Positions 25,088-33,870 of a stretch of DNA of 64,000 bases are shown piece after piece (position 1 is the stretch's first letter; each line of letters begins with the position of its first letter). This DNA comes from Pontivivens ytuae (GTDB lineage: Bacteria; Pseudomonadota; Alphaproteobacteria; Rhodobacterales; Rhodobacteraceae), in assembly GCF_015679265.1 (NCBI RefSeq), contig NZ_CP064942.1, positions 962,001 to 1,026,000 of the forward strand, given 5' to 3'. Under the pieces are notes generated by a model that saw only the letters and a program-made list of their open reading frames with translations, was not told where the DNA came from and did no database searches. The position numbers and the translations under genes were made by a program.

Positions 25088-26354
25088 CGACCAGCCAGTC
25101 GGGCACGGTGTCGCGCGCGATCATCTCCTCGTAGGTCGGGCGGGCGCGGACCACGTGGTAGCGGTCGCCGCTCACCAGCACCTCCGGAATCAGCGGGCGG
25201 GAGTTGTATTCGGAGGACATGACCGCGCCGTAAGCCCCGGCGGAGCGGAAGGCGACGAGGTCGCCCGCCTCCAGCGCCGGCAGGTCGCGGGCCTTCGCAA
25301 AGGTATCCCCGCTCTCGCAGACCGGCCCCACCACGTCGAAGGGCTGCAGATTCACGCCCGCCCGCGGCTCGATCACCGGGACGATGTCGTGCCAGGCGTC
25401 GTACATCGCGGGCCGGATCAGGTCGTTCATCGCGGCATCGAGGATCAGGAAGTCCCGCCCCTCGCCCGCCTTGTTGTAGATCACCTCGCTGACCAAGAGC
25501 CCCGCATTGCCCGCGATCAGGCGGCCGGGCTCGATCTCGATCTCGCAGTCCAGATCGCCGACCGTGCGCCGGATCACCTCGCCATAGTCGAAGGGCAGCG
25601 GCGGCGCCTCGTTGGCCCGGCGATAGGGGATGCCAAGGCCGCCGCCGAGGTCGAGGCGGCGGATGTCGTGGCCGTCCTGGCGCAGCGCAAGCGTCAGCGC
25701 GGCAACCTTGTTGAAGGCGTCCTCGTAGGGCTCAAGCTCCGTAAGCTGGGAGCCGATATGGACGTCGATGCCCACCACCTCGATCCCGTCGAGGACGGCG
25801 GCCATGGCATAGACCTCCCGCGCCTTGGAGATCGGGATGCCGAACTTGTTCTCCGACTTGCCGGTGGCGATCTTGGCGTGGGTGCGTGCGTCCACATCCG
25901 GGTTCACGCGGATGGTGATCGGCGCGGTCTTGCCCAGCGAGGTCGCGACGGCGGAGAGGCGGGCGAGCTCCGGCTCGCTCTCCACATTGAACTGGCGGAT
26001 GCCGTTCTCGAGCGCGTAGGTCATCTCCGCCGTGGTCTTGCCGACGCCGGAGAACACGATCTTGTCGCCCGGAACGCCAGCGGCCCGCGCGCGGCGGTAC
26101 TCGCCAATGGAGACGACATCCATGCCCGCGCCGAGCCGCGCCATGACCCGCAGCACGGCCATGTTGGAGTTGGCCTTCATCGCGTAGCAGATCAGGTGCG
26201 GCATGCCCGCCAGCGCCTCGGCAAAGACGCGGTAATGACGCTCCAGCGTGGCGGTGGAGTACACATAGACCGGGGAGCCGACGGCGCGAACGATCTCGGG
26301 CACCGGCACGTCCTCGGCATGCAGAATGCCGTCGCGATAGAGGAAATGGTCCAT
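25080..26354 (-). CDS. lysA: Diaminopimelate decarboxylase
   Basis: The 424-residue PLP enzyme catalyses the last step of lysine synthesis, decarboxylating meso-DAP. The PLP lysine is K60 in CYAMKANSN. Other signatures are FSGVGKTTAEM, DVHIGSQLTELEPYEDAF, LDLGGGLGIPY, EIEPGRLIAGNAG (phosphate and substrate site), CESGDTFAKARDLP and SAGAYGAVMSSEYNSRPL, all LysA-specific. The ATG at 26354 gives MDHFLYRDGILHAEDV. It begins 2 bp after the DUF2834-gene stop and overlaps the downstream hydratase by 8 bp, so these three form one operon. The usual partners lptM and argH are 1.5 kb upstream, separated by small inserted genes. Confidence 0.97.
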   Translation of the reverse strand: MDHFLYRDGILHAEDVPVPEIVRAVGSPVYVYSTATLERHYRVFAEALAGMPHLICYAMKANSNMAVLRVMARLGAGMDVVSIGEYRRARAAGVPGDKIVFSGVGKTTAEMTYALENGIRQFNVESEPELARLSAVATSLGKTAPITIRVNPDVDARTHAKIATGKSENKFGIPISKAREVYAMAAVLDGIEVVGIDVHIGSQLTELEPYEDAFNKVAALTLALRQDGHDIRRLDLGGGLGIPYRRANEAPPLPFDYGEVIRRTVGDLDCEIEIEPGRLIAGNAGLLVSEVIYNKAGEGRDFLILDAAMNDLIRPAMYDAWHDIVPVIEPRAGVNLQPFDVVGPVCESGDTFAKARDLPALEAGDLVAFRSAGAYGAVMSSEYNSRPLIPEVLVSGDRYHVVRARPTYEEMIARDTVPDWLVDG

Positions 26355-26356
26355 GG

Positions 26357-26674
26357 TCAGCTCTGTCCGCGCGAACGAAGGAAGAGGTAGAGGGGCAGCG
26401 CGCAACTCACCCCGATGCAGAAGATCGCCGGGATCGCGATGAGCGAGGACCAGTCGCGGCGCACGCGCACCTCGGCGATGATCCAGACGGTGAGGGCGGC
26501 GGCGGCGACTGTCAGGTCGTAGACGAGGCCGGTGGTGGCGTCGCTCACGTTCCACGCCTCGATCATCGCGGCGAGGGACCAGTCGTTCTCGGCCAGCCAC
26601 GGCAGGAAATAGGCCATGGGCAGGACGGTGCCGATGATCGCAAGGGCGAGGTAGGTCAGGCGCAGGGGCGACAT
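26357..26674 (-). CDS. DUF2834-like small membrane protein
   Basis: The 105-residue protein has three predicted transmembrane helices (LTYLALAIIGTVLPMAYFL, GLVYDLTVAAAALTVWIIAE, LIAIPAIFCIGVSCALPLYLFL). The N-terminal YLALAIIGTVLPMAYF and central AWNVSDATTGLVYDLTV with a basic R-X-R loop resemble the DUF2834 family. The ATG at 26674 follows GGGAGA. It lies directly before lysA with a 2-bp gap and is probably co-transcribed. Function is unknown; a solute or quinone role would be speculation. Confidence 0.75.
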   Translation of the reverse strand: MSPLRLTYLALAIIGTVLPMAYFLPWLAENDWSLAAMIEAWNVSDATTGLVYDLTVAAAALTVWIIAEVRVRRDWSSLIAIPAIFCIGVSCALPLYLFLRSRGQS

Positions 26675-26743
26675 GGGCAATCTCCCGGACGGGGCGGCAA
26701 TTGCCGTCCCCTAGCGGGAGATCGCCGAAGGTTCAAGCGACGC

Positions 26744-26875
26744 TCAGAAGGTGAGCGCATCCGCCCCCGAAGTTGCGATGCCCTCGTCGTCCACGGTCTC
26801 GCCGTCGGTCAGCGGACCCTGCGCACAGGCGGCGAGGACGAAGGCGGACACGATCAGGATGGTGAGCTTTTTCAT
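26744..26875 (-). CDS. 43-residue lipoprotein
   Basis: Starts MKKLTILIVSAFVLAACAQG: two lysines, a hydrophobic core and a lipobox (VLAAC) for signal peptidase II, leaving a mature peptide of only about 27 residues, acidic and unstructured. GGAG lies upstream of the ATG at 26875. It is too short for a confident family, but the lipoprotein signal is textbook. It sits in a series of three tiny lipoproteins around the lysA-argH region. Role unknown. Confidence 0.75.
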   Translation of the reverse strand: MKKLTILIVSAFVLAACAQGPLTDGETVDDEGIATSGADALTF

Positions 26876-26936
26876 GGTGATACTCCGTTTTGTGTTCGGC
26901 AGTGGAACGTCCTTCCGCCTGACGGAGTTCCCGCGA

Positions 26937-27065
26937 TCAATCGTTTCGCGCCGTGGGATCAGGCGAGAAGGTCTCCGCCGGCACGAGGTCGCGGCCAAGG
27001 TCGTTGCTGGCGCCGCAGCCCAACAGGGACAGGGCGATGAGCGTCATAGCGGCCAGTTTGATCAC
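26937..27065 (-). CDS. 42-residue lipoprotein
   Basis: The frame begins with GTG at 27065 after GGAGAACGCCC and encodes MIKLAAMTLIALSLLGCGAS, a clear lipobox (SLLGC). The mature peptide has about 26 residues ending PDPTARND. It is divergent from the Pr6Pr-type membrane-protein gene and sits 61 bp upstream of the previous lipoprotein, so both may share a transcript. No family recognised. Confidence 0.65.
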   Translation of the reverse strand: MIKLAAMTLIALSLLGCGASNDLGRDLVPAETFSPDPTARND

Positions 27066-27212
27066 GGGCGTTCTCCTTCTCTCCTTAAGCGAGAGTAGCG
27101 TCGCCATGTCGCAAGTCCACGGCGCTCGCGTGCCGCCACGAAACGGTGAGGCCCGCTTGCACCAGATGCCCATGCGGGTAGCATTTTGCGAGACGAACCG
27201 GAGGGATTGCCG

Positions 27213-27806
27213 ATGCGCGCGGAAACAATCGTGGCCTTGCTGGCGTGGTCGGCGGTGATCGCGAACACGGCCCTACGCATCTCGCGCGGGGAGGGTCCGG
27301 GGGAGGCGATCTGGACGCAGGCGCGCTACTTCACGTTTCTCACCAACACGACGGTGGCGCTGATTTTTACCCATGCGGCGCTGACCGGGCGCGGCCCGGG
27401 CGCCTCGCTCGCCGGGGCGGCAACGGTCTGGATAAGCGTTGTCGGGCTGGTCTATCACGCGCTGCTCAACCAGGGCTTCGTGCCCAGCCAGCCGGATTTC
27501 TGGACCGACCACATGCTGCACACGGTCGTGCCGCTCACGGTCTTCGGCTACTGGGCGTTACGGGCGGAGAAGGCGGGGCTCGGCCTGCGCGACGCCGTGA
27601 TCTGGGCCGGGTTCCCGATGGCCTATCTGGTCTACGCGCTGGGGCGCGGGCTGATCGACGGGCGGTTCCCCTACTACTTCATCGATCCCAGCGACATCGG
27701 CTGGGCCGGCGTCGCGATCTGGGTGACGGGGCTCACCACGCTCTTCGTCGGGCTGGGCTGGGCGCTGACCCTCGCGGGCCGCACCCGGGTGCTCAGCCGG
27801 ACGTAG
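27213..27806 (+). CDS. Pr6Pr (FAR-17a/AIG1-like) six-helix membrane protein
   Basis: The 197-residue protein has six hydrophobic helices. The family's conserved polar residues are visible: the Thr in RYFTFLTNTTVALIF near residue 45 and the His in DHMLHTVVPLTVFG near residue 105. FPMAYLVYALGRGLIDGRFPYYFIDP is a further conserved stretch split by a loop. Eukaryotic relatives are threonine hydrolases of fatty-acid esters of hydroxy fatty acids; the bacterial function is not established. GGAGGG precedes the ATG at 27213. The 3' end overlaps the convergent lptM-like gene by 14 bp. Confidence 0.85.
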   Translation: MRAETIVALLAWSAVIANTALRISRGEGPGEAIWTQARYFTFLTNTTVALIFTHAALTGRGPGASLAGAATVWISVVGLVYHALLNQGFVPSQPDFWTDHMLHTVVPLTVFGYWALRAEKAGLGLRDAVIWAGFPMAYLVYALGRGLIDGRFPYYFIDPSDIGWAGVAIWVTGLTTLFVGLGWALTLAGRTRVLSRT

Positions 27807-27896
27807 CTTCCGTTTCCGGCTGCGGCGGCACGGGATCGCCCTTGCGCCCGCAGGCGACGGGGGCGAGCAGGATGGCGGCGATCAGGATCAGACGGA

Positions 27897-27900
<4 letters not shown>
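27793..27900 (-). CDS. lptM: LptM-like lipoprotein (35 residues)
   Basis: Encodes [20 protein letters not shown] with lipobox PVAC and then GDPVPPQPE. The [10 protein letters not shown] pattern matches the LptM (YifL) family, whose members begin CGxKG followed by prolines. In E. coli LptM aids oxidative maturation of the LPS translocon LptD and lies beside dapF-lysA. Here the ATG overlaps the argH stop in ATGA, so it is coupled to argH, the usual alphaproteobacterial arrangement. The product is short even for the family. Convergent overlap with the Pr6Pr gene is 14 bp. Confidence 0.8.
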
Positions 27901-29303
<1,403 letters not shown>

Positions 29304-29333
29304 TCGGGGCCTCGTTGTGGGGAGGAATTTCAC

Positions 29334-29924
29334 ATGCGCATGACCGGAAAGGCGTTGAGCCTCGTGGCCTCGGCCCTCTTCTACGCAGCACCGCTGGCGA
29401 TGGCAAACGGGGCGGCGGCACAGTCGCTGGCGGAAGTGGTGGAGCCCATGCGCGAAGGCGACATGCGCAAGCTCGTGGTGCATTCCGAGCCGGTGGAGTT
29501 GCCCGACCAGACCTTCACCGATCCCGACGGCGGCGAGTACTCGCTGGCCGACTACGCGGGCCAGGTCGTGCTGGTGAACTTCTGGGCGACCTGGTGCGCG
29601 CCGTGCCGCGAGGAGATGCCGGATCTCGACGCGCTCCAGCAGACCTTCGGCGGCGATGCGTTCGAGGTGGTGACGATCGCGACGGGCCGGAACTCGCTGG
29701 CGGGCATTCGGGCCTTCTTCCAGGAGGAGGAGATCGAGGCGCTGCCCATCCTGCTCGACCCTCAGGGCCAGCTCGCCCGGCGCGCCGGGGTGCTCGGCCT
29801 GCCGGTGACGGTGATCATGGGACCGGACGGGATGGAGCTTGCGCGGTTGCAGGGCGGCGCGCACTGGAACGACGAGAACGCGCGGGCCGTGCTGACGGAG
29901 ATCATGGCGCAGAGCGGGGTGTGA
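29334..29924 (+). CDS. tlpA: TlpA-type periplasmic thioredoxin
   Basis: The 196-residue protein has a signal peptide ([20 protein letters not shown]...MANGAAAQS) and a thioredoxin-fold domain with the redox site [20 protein letters not shown]. The TlpA/ResE-like insert follows, with cis-proline loop [12 protein letters not shown]. Such proteins are membrane-exported reductants for cytochrome c or oxidase maturation. GGAGG lies 8 bases before the ATG at 29334. Divergence from argH with a short shared region is a Rhodobacterales arrangement I recall. Whether the N-terminus is cleaved or anchors the protein is uncertain. Confidence 0.9.
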   Translation: MRMTGKALSLVASALFYAAPLAMANGAAAQSLAEVVEPMREGDMRKLVVHSEPVELPDQTFTDPDGGEYSLADYAGQVVLVNFWATWCAPCREEMPDLDALQQTFGGDAFEVVTIATGRNSLAGIRAFFQEEEIEALPILLDPQGQLARRAGVLGLPVTVIMGPDGMELARLQGGAHWNDENARAVLTEIMAQSGV

Positions 29925-30352
29925 GGCTCGGACGTCTGGCGCTGATTTAATCCCAGCGGCACTCCTCGAGAGACGAGGGTCGCGCCCGACCTGGAGGGCA
30001 CTTGCCCAACGCCTTTGCTAAGCGCGCTCTTTCAAGCATCGATCTGGCGAATTCTTTTTCCGACATCGCCAACGCGTCCTACGGGGGGAGATCGGGCGCG
30101 GCCCGGCGTGGCCGCCGGGCGGGATGGTGCTTCGAGGCGGTACCACCCCGGACTTGGTCCGGGGTCTTTGGCTCCGAGGTGCCGAGTTGGGAACGGTCCC
30201 GGCTCCTAGGCCGGGACGGTGGGGAGGGGTGTCATGGTCGGGCTTGACCCGGCCATCTCCTGCATGGGGGGATCCTCGGGTCGAGCACGAGGATGTGACG
30301 GTACATTTGTCAAAGGTCCCGGCGCTACGGCCGGGACGGTTGCGCCAGGAAG
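29925..30352. repeat. 428-bp gap with REP-like palindrome cluster 3
   Basis: Between tlpA and tag, convergent. Holds CCCCGGA/TCCGGGG (30146-30152 and 30158-30164), GTCCCGGC/GCCGGGAC (30196-30203 and 30210-30217) and another GTCCCGGC/GCCGGGAC (30316-30323 and 30330-30337). The left third (29990-30075) is AT-richer and contains a doubtful short ORF. Otherwise nothing recognised. Confidence 0.75.
29947..30066 (-). CDS. Possible 39-residue ORF
   Basis: A short frame in an AT-richer patch, starting [20 protein letters not shown] and ending EECRWD. The codons (GAA AAA GAA TTC) differ from the strong GC3 bias of neighbours, and only a weak AGGA lies 11 bases upstream. No family recognised. It may be a chance frame or a gene remnant; low confidence. 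Confidence 0.2.
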   Translation of the reverse strand: MSEKEFARSMLERARLAKALGKCPPGRARPSSLEECRWD

Positions 30353-30925
30353 TCACCGCCCCAGCGCCTTCACCTCCTGATGACGGAAGCAGTCCGTTGT
30401 GTGGTCGTTCACCATGCCGACCGCCTGCATGAAGGCGTAGACGATCGTGGGGCCGCAGAACTTGAACCCGGCCTTCTTTAGGTCCTTGGAGATGCGGTGC
30501 GACAGCTCGGTCTCCGCCGGAACCTCGGCCATGCTCGCCCACTCGTTCTGCAGCGGCGCGCCGTCCATATAGCGCCAGAGGAAGGTGTCGAAGCCCTCCT
30601 GTTCCTGGATCGCGAGATAGGCGCGCGCATTGCCGATCGTCGCCTCGATCTTGCCGCGGTGCCGCACGATGCCGGGATCGGCGAGGAGGCGAGTCACGTC
30701 GGCCTCGGTATAACGCGCGATCCGCTCCGGCTCGAACCCGTCGAAGGCGGCCTGGAACGCCTCGCGCTTCTTGAGGATCGTGATCCAGCTCAGCCCGGCC
30801 TGGAAGCCGTCGAGGATCAGCTTCTCCCACAGCGCGCGGGCGTCCTTGTCCGGCACGCCCCACTCGGTGTCGTGGTAGTCCACATAGATCGGGTCGGTCC
30901 CGCACCACGCGCATCTCGGCCCCAT
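30353..30925 (-). CDS. tag: DNA-3-methyladenine glycosylase I
   Basis: The 190-residue HhH-superfamily glycosylase removes 3-methyladenine from alkylated DNA. The four zinc ligands of TAG are present: C5 in RCAWC, H18 in DYHDTEWG, and the His and Cys of HTTDC near residues 174-178. The catalytic pocket segment FQAGLSWITILKKRE and the Glu that recognises the base are conserved. GGGGGACC precedes the ATG at 30925. A candidate LexA box (GTTC-N7-GTTC on the coding strand) lies 24 bp upstream, suggesting DNA-damage induction. It is divergent from an EAL-domain gene. Confidence 0.96.
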   Translation of the reverse strand: MGPRCAWCGTDPIYVDYHDTEWGVPDKDARALWEKLILDGFQAGLSWITILKKREAFQAAFDGFEPERIARYTEADVTRLLADPGIVRHRGKIEATIGNARAYLAIQEQEGFDTFLWRYMDGAPLQNEWASMAEVPAETELSHRISKDLKKAGFKFCGPTIVYAFMQAVGMVNDHTTDCFRHQEVKALGR

Positions 30926-30949
30926 CGGTCCCCCTTTACGATTCGTTCA

Positions 30950-30964
30950 GAACATTCCGCGAAC
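30950..30964. promoter_or_regulatory. Candidate LexA (SOS) box between tag and the EAL gene
   Basis: Minus strand GTTC-GCGGAAT-GTTC, i.e. GAAC-N7-GAAC on the plus strand. This matches the direct-repeat GTTC-N7-GTTC operator of alphaproteobacterial LexA. It is 24 bp from the tag ATG and 31 bp from the EAL-gene ATG, so one bound LexA could silence both. Confidence 0.55.
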
Positions 30965-30995
30965 AGTAGCGGGGAACGGAGGGCCGGGCGAGAAG

Positions 30996-31769
30996 ATGTT
31001 GAGCGTGATCGAGGACGAGGCGCCGGACCCGGATCTGCGGCCGGAGGCGCTGCTGGCGGCGGGACGGGTCGAGCTCGCCTTCCAGCCGGTGCTGCGCACC
31101 CGCGGCGGGATCGCGTTCTTCGAAGGGCTCGCGCGGTTGCGCACGCCGGACGGGCTGCTGGCGCCGGGCGCCTTCCTGCCCGTGCTGGAGGCGGCGGGGC
31201 TGGGGCCGAAGCTCGACCGCTTCGTGCTGCGCCATGCGCTGGCCGCGCTGGAGGCGACGCCGGGCACGCGGATCTCGGTGAATGTCGGTGCACAGACGCT
31301 CGGTGATCCGGCGTGGATCGACCTCCTGCGGCGGGAGGCGGCGGACCGGCCCGGCCTCACCGACCGCCTGATCGTGGAGGTGACGGAGACTGCGCTGCTC
31401 GACAACGACCGTGCCGCCCGCTTCACCCGCGCGGTGCGCGCGCTGGGACCCGCGGTGCTGCTCGACGATTTCGGGGCGGGCTACACCGCGTTCCGGCAGT
31501 TTCGCGACCTCGCCCTCGACGGCGTGAAGATCGACGGCTTCTTCACCCGCCGGATCGAGGCGAGTGCCGACAACCAGTGCCTGATCCGCGCGCTTGTCGA
31601 CATCGCCCGGCATTTCGAGATGTTCACGGTCGCGGAATACGTGCAGACGGCTGCGGAGGCGGCAAGCCTCTCGGCGCTGGGTATCGACTGCCTGCAAGGC
31701 CACTTCATCGGGGCGGCGGGGCCGGAGCTGACCCTCGGCGTCGCGCACCCCTCGGCCGGAGTGGCGTGA
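30996..31769 (+). CDS. EAL-domain cyclic-di-GMP phosphodiesterase
   Basis: The 257-residue protein consists of a single EAL domain with no GGDEF, sensor or membrane segment. The catalytic residues can be followed: E in FFEGLARL (EGL variant), N in ISVNVGAQTL, E in IVEVTETALL, DD in LLDDFGAGYTAF, K in GVKIDGFF, E in TVAEYVQT, Q in CLQGHFIG. Wording departs from consensus in places (AEYVQT for AEGVET, DDFGAG for DDFGTG), but no metal or catalytic residue is lost, so hydrolysis of c-di-GMP is plausible. It is divergent from tag with a shared candidate LexA box. Target process unknown. Confidence 0.9.
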   Translation: MLSVIEDEAPDPDLRPEALLAAGRVELAFQPVLRTRGGIAFFEGLARLRTPDGLLAPGAFLPVLEAAGLGPKLDRFVLRHALAALEATPGTRISVNVGAQTLGDPAWIDLLRREAADRPGLTDRLIVEVTETALLDNDRAARFTRAVRALGPAVLLDDFGAGYTAFRQFRDLALDGVKIDGFFTRRIEASADNQCLIRALVDIARHFEMFTVAEYVQTAAEAASLSALGIDCLQGHFIGAAGPELTLGVAHPSAGVA

Positions 31770-31775
31770 CCGGGA

Positions 31776-32366
31776 TCAGGACTTGCGCACCAGTTCGGAG
31801 AGCTGCTCCTGCATCCGGGCGAGCTGGTCCTTGAGCTCGTCGAGCTCGACATCCTTGGCCGAGGCGTCGGCCTTGGCATCTTCAGGCGCCGCGGCGCTGC
31901 CGGTGGCGAAGGGCGAGAACATGCGCATCGTGTTCTCGAACCACTCCATGTTGGCGCGGGTCATCGCCTCGTAGTTCTGGATCGCGGGGTTGGCGTCGAA
32001 CGCCGCGCGCACCTGATCGCGCATCTTCTCCTGGTTGCGCGCGAAGGTGTCCATCGACGCGTCGAGATAGCCCGGCACGAAACCCTGCAGCGTGTCGCCG
32101 TAGAGCCGGATGAGCTGGCGCAGGAAGTTCGTGGGCAGCATGTTCTGCCCCTTCGCCTCCTCCTCGAAGATGATCTGCGTGAGGACGGAACGGGTGATGT
32201 CCTCCCCCGTCTTCGCGTCGTTGACCACGAAGTCGTCGCCGTCGCGCACCATCTGGGCAAGGTGCTCGAGGGTCACGTAGCTCGACTTCGCCGTGTTGTA
32301 GAGACGGCGGTTCGCGTACTTCTTGATGACGACCGGCTGATCGGTCTCGGTGGGTGTCTTGGCCAC
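31776..32366 (-). CDS. phaR: Polyhydroxyalkanoate synthesis repressor PhaR
   Basis: The 196-residue regulator binds both DNA and PHB granules, repressing phasin and PHB genes until granules form. The PHB_acc N-terminal DNA-binding domain reads VVIKKYANRRLYNTAKSSYV near residue 12. Two PHB accumulation repeats follow (LTQIIFEEEAKGQNMLPTNF, LRQLIRLYGDTLQGFVPGYL), then a helical tail ending DELKDQLARMQEQLSELVRK. It starts with GTG at 32366 after GGGGGAG. Upstream lie TGC-rich inverted sequences (32415-32450) like known PhaR sites, so autoregulation is likely. phaA, phaB and two PhaC-type genes are close by. Confidence 0.95.
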   Translation of the reverse strand: MAKTPTETDQPVVIKKYANRRLYNTAKSSYVTLEHLAQMVRDGDDFVVNDAKTGEDITRSVLTQIIFEEEAKGQNMLPTNFLRQLIRLYGDTLQGFVPGYLDASMDTFARNQEKMRDQVRAAFDANPAIQNYEAMTRANMEWFENTMRMFSPFATGSAAAPEDAKADASAKDVELDELKDQLARMQEQLSELVRKS

Positions 32367-32414
32367 TCCGATCGCTCCCCCAAAGGTTGTTTTGAACGTC
32401 TCTTCGCGGACGTG

Positions 32415-32450
32415 TGCTGCGCAGCATAGTGCGCTGCACACTTGCACCGC
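32415..32450. promoter_or_regulatory. TGC-rich inverted repeats, candidate PhaR operator
   Basis: TGCTGCGCAGCA (32415-32426) is a perfect 12-bp palindrome, followed by GTGCGCTGCACACTTGCACC with further TGC/GCA half-sites. Paracoccus PhaR is known to bind TGC-rich sequences of CTGC-N3-GCAG type. The site lies 50-85 bp upstream of phaR and before the divergent PhaC-like operon. Confidence 0.45.
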
Positions 32451-32502
32451 AACGCAAATTTCGCGGATGCGGCGTGAGCCCGGCGTGATAGGGTCCGGCC
32501 CC

Positions 32503-32628
32503 ATGAGAGGGGACGATGAGACGAATGCCGCCGCGCGCGACTGGCTGGAGCGCTGGCTTGCCGACGTGGCGCGCCTGATGCGCGACGGCCCGGCGCCCCG
32601 CCCCGCGGAGCGCGACCCGCAGCAATGA
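32503..32628 (+). CDS. Possible 41-residue leader ORF of the PhaC-like gene
   Basis: Short frame MRGDDETNAAARDWLERWLA, continuing DVARLMRDGPAP and ending RPAERDPQQ. It predicts one amphipathic helix with a charged tail. Its stop overlaps the next start codon in ATGA, a coupling normally seen between real genes. No clear ribosome site. Function unknown; a phasin-like granule peptide or a leader for translational coupling are both guesses. Confidence 0.35.
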   Translation: MRGDDETNAAARDWLERWLADVARLMRDGPAPRPAERDPQQ

Positions 32629-33788
32629 GGCCGGGCCTGCCGACGGATCCGCGCCGGGCCGGGCCGAGCCCCTTGCCCCTGCACCTCGCCCAGGCGGCCG
32701 CTCTGGTGGGCCAGGCGACGCTTTCGCCGGAGCCCGGACCGCTGCCGCTCGATCGGGCGGCGGCCGCGGGCGACATGCTGGAGGACATGCTGGCCGGCAT
32801 CGCCCGGTGGCGTGCTCATGAGTGGCGTCGGCCGGAGGAGCGCGCGCCGGTGCTCTGGTCCGACGGTGCGACGGAGCTGCGAGACCATGGCGGCGGCACC
32901 GGCAGGCCGGTGCTGGTGCTGCCCTCGCTCATCAACGGCAGTGAGGTGCTCGACATCCATCCGGAGCGCTCGCTGCTGGGCACGCTGCGCGCGGCGGGTC
33001 TGCGGCCGCTGCTGCTCGACTGGGGTGTGCCGGGCGCGGAGGAGCACGGCTTCGGGCTGGCGGATTATGCCGACCTGCGCCTGCGCCCCGCACTCGCCGT
33101 CGCGCGGGTGCTGGCGGGCGGTCCGGTGCCGGTACTCGGCTACTGCATGGGCGGCGCGATGGCGGCCGCCGCGGCGGCGCGGCGGGCGAGCGACGTGGCC
33201 GCGCTCGTCACCATCGGCACGCCCTGGAACTGTCAGGAGGGGATCTGGATCGCGCGCATGGTCCGCGAGCTGGTGCGCCCCGACCCCGCCATGGCACGCG
33301 CCGCATTGCAGACCATGGGCGCGAGCTTCGGCCTGATCCCGCACGATGCGGTGCAGACGCTTTTCGCCGGGCTCGACCCCGGCCTCGCCCTGCGCAAGTT
33401 CGCCCGCTTCACGCGGATGGAGGGGCTGGAGGCCGAGCTCTTCGTCGCGGTGGAGGACTGGCTGAACCGGCCCGTGCCGCTCGCCCCCGCGGTGGCCGAG
33501 GAGGTGCTGATCGACTGGCAACTCCACAACACCCTCGCCGCGGGCGTGTGGGAGGTCATGGGCGGCCCGGTCACGCCCGACGCCATCGCCTGCCCCACGC
33601 TCAGCTTCTGCGCCCGCCGCGACCGCATCGCGCCGCCTGCCAATGCCGACGCGCTGCCGGGGGCCATTCCCGGCGCCCGCATCGCCCGCCCCGATACGGG
33701 CCACGTTGGCATGATCGTCGGGCAGAAGGCGCGCGCGGAGGTGTTCGAGCCTATCGTCGACTTCCTCGACAACGTGCGTATCTGCTAG
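32625..33788 (+). CDS. PhaC-like alpha/beta hydrolase
   Basis: The 387-residue protein has the PHA-synthase-type lipase box with cysteine: C174 in LGYCMGGAMA (G-X-C-X-G-G), D333 in CARRDRIAP and H360 in DTGHVGM complete the triad. PHA polymerases use Cys, ordinary hydrolases Ser, so this is a polymerase relative. It lacks the ~200-residue N-terminal region of class I PhaC and is nearer class III PhaC in length, but no PhaE partner is seen. A full class I phaC sits 4 kb away. It could be an alternative synthase, a granule thiolytic enzyme or a thioesterase. Start ATG 32625 overlaps the short upstream ORF. Confidence 0.8.
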   Translation: MRPGLPTDPRRAGPSPLPLHLAQAAALVGQATLSPEPGPLPLDRAAAAGDMLEDMLAGIARWRAHEWRRPEERAPVLWSDGATELRDHGGGTGRPVLVLPSLINGSEVLDIHPERSLLGTLRAAGLRPLLLDWGVPGAEEHGFGLADYADLRLRPALAVARVLAGGPVPVLGYCMGGAMAAAAAARRASDVAALVTIGTPWNCQEGIWIARMVRELVRPDPAMARAALQTMGASFGLIPHDAVQTLFAGLDPGLALRKFARFTRMEGLEAELFVAVEDWLNRPVPLAPAVAEEVLIDWQLHNTLAAGVWEVMGGPVTPDAIACPTLSFCARRDRIAPPANADALPGAIPGARIARPDTGHVGMIVGQKARAEVFEPIVDFLDNVRIC

Positions 33789-33829
33789 AGACTCAACTTA
33801 GGGGGTGCAATTTCGTGTCGCCCCACCTA

Positions 33830-33844
33830 TGTTGCAGCGCAACA
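33830..33844. promoter_or_regulatory. TGTTGC-N3-GCAACA inverted repeat before phaA, candidate PhaR site
   Basis: Perfect 6-3-6 inverted repeat TGTTGC-AGC-GCAACA, 26 bp before the phaA ATG. It has the TGC-N3-GCA core of known PhaR operators. Confidence 0.5.
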
Positions 33845-33870
33845 ATCGGAAAACTCTGGGGAGACCTCTC

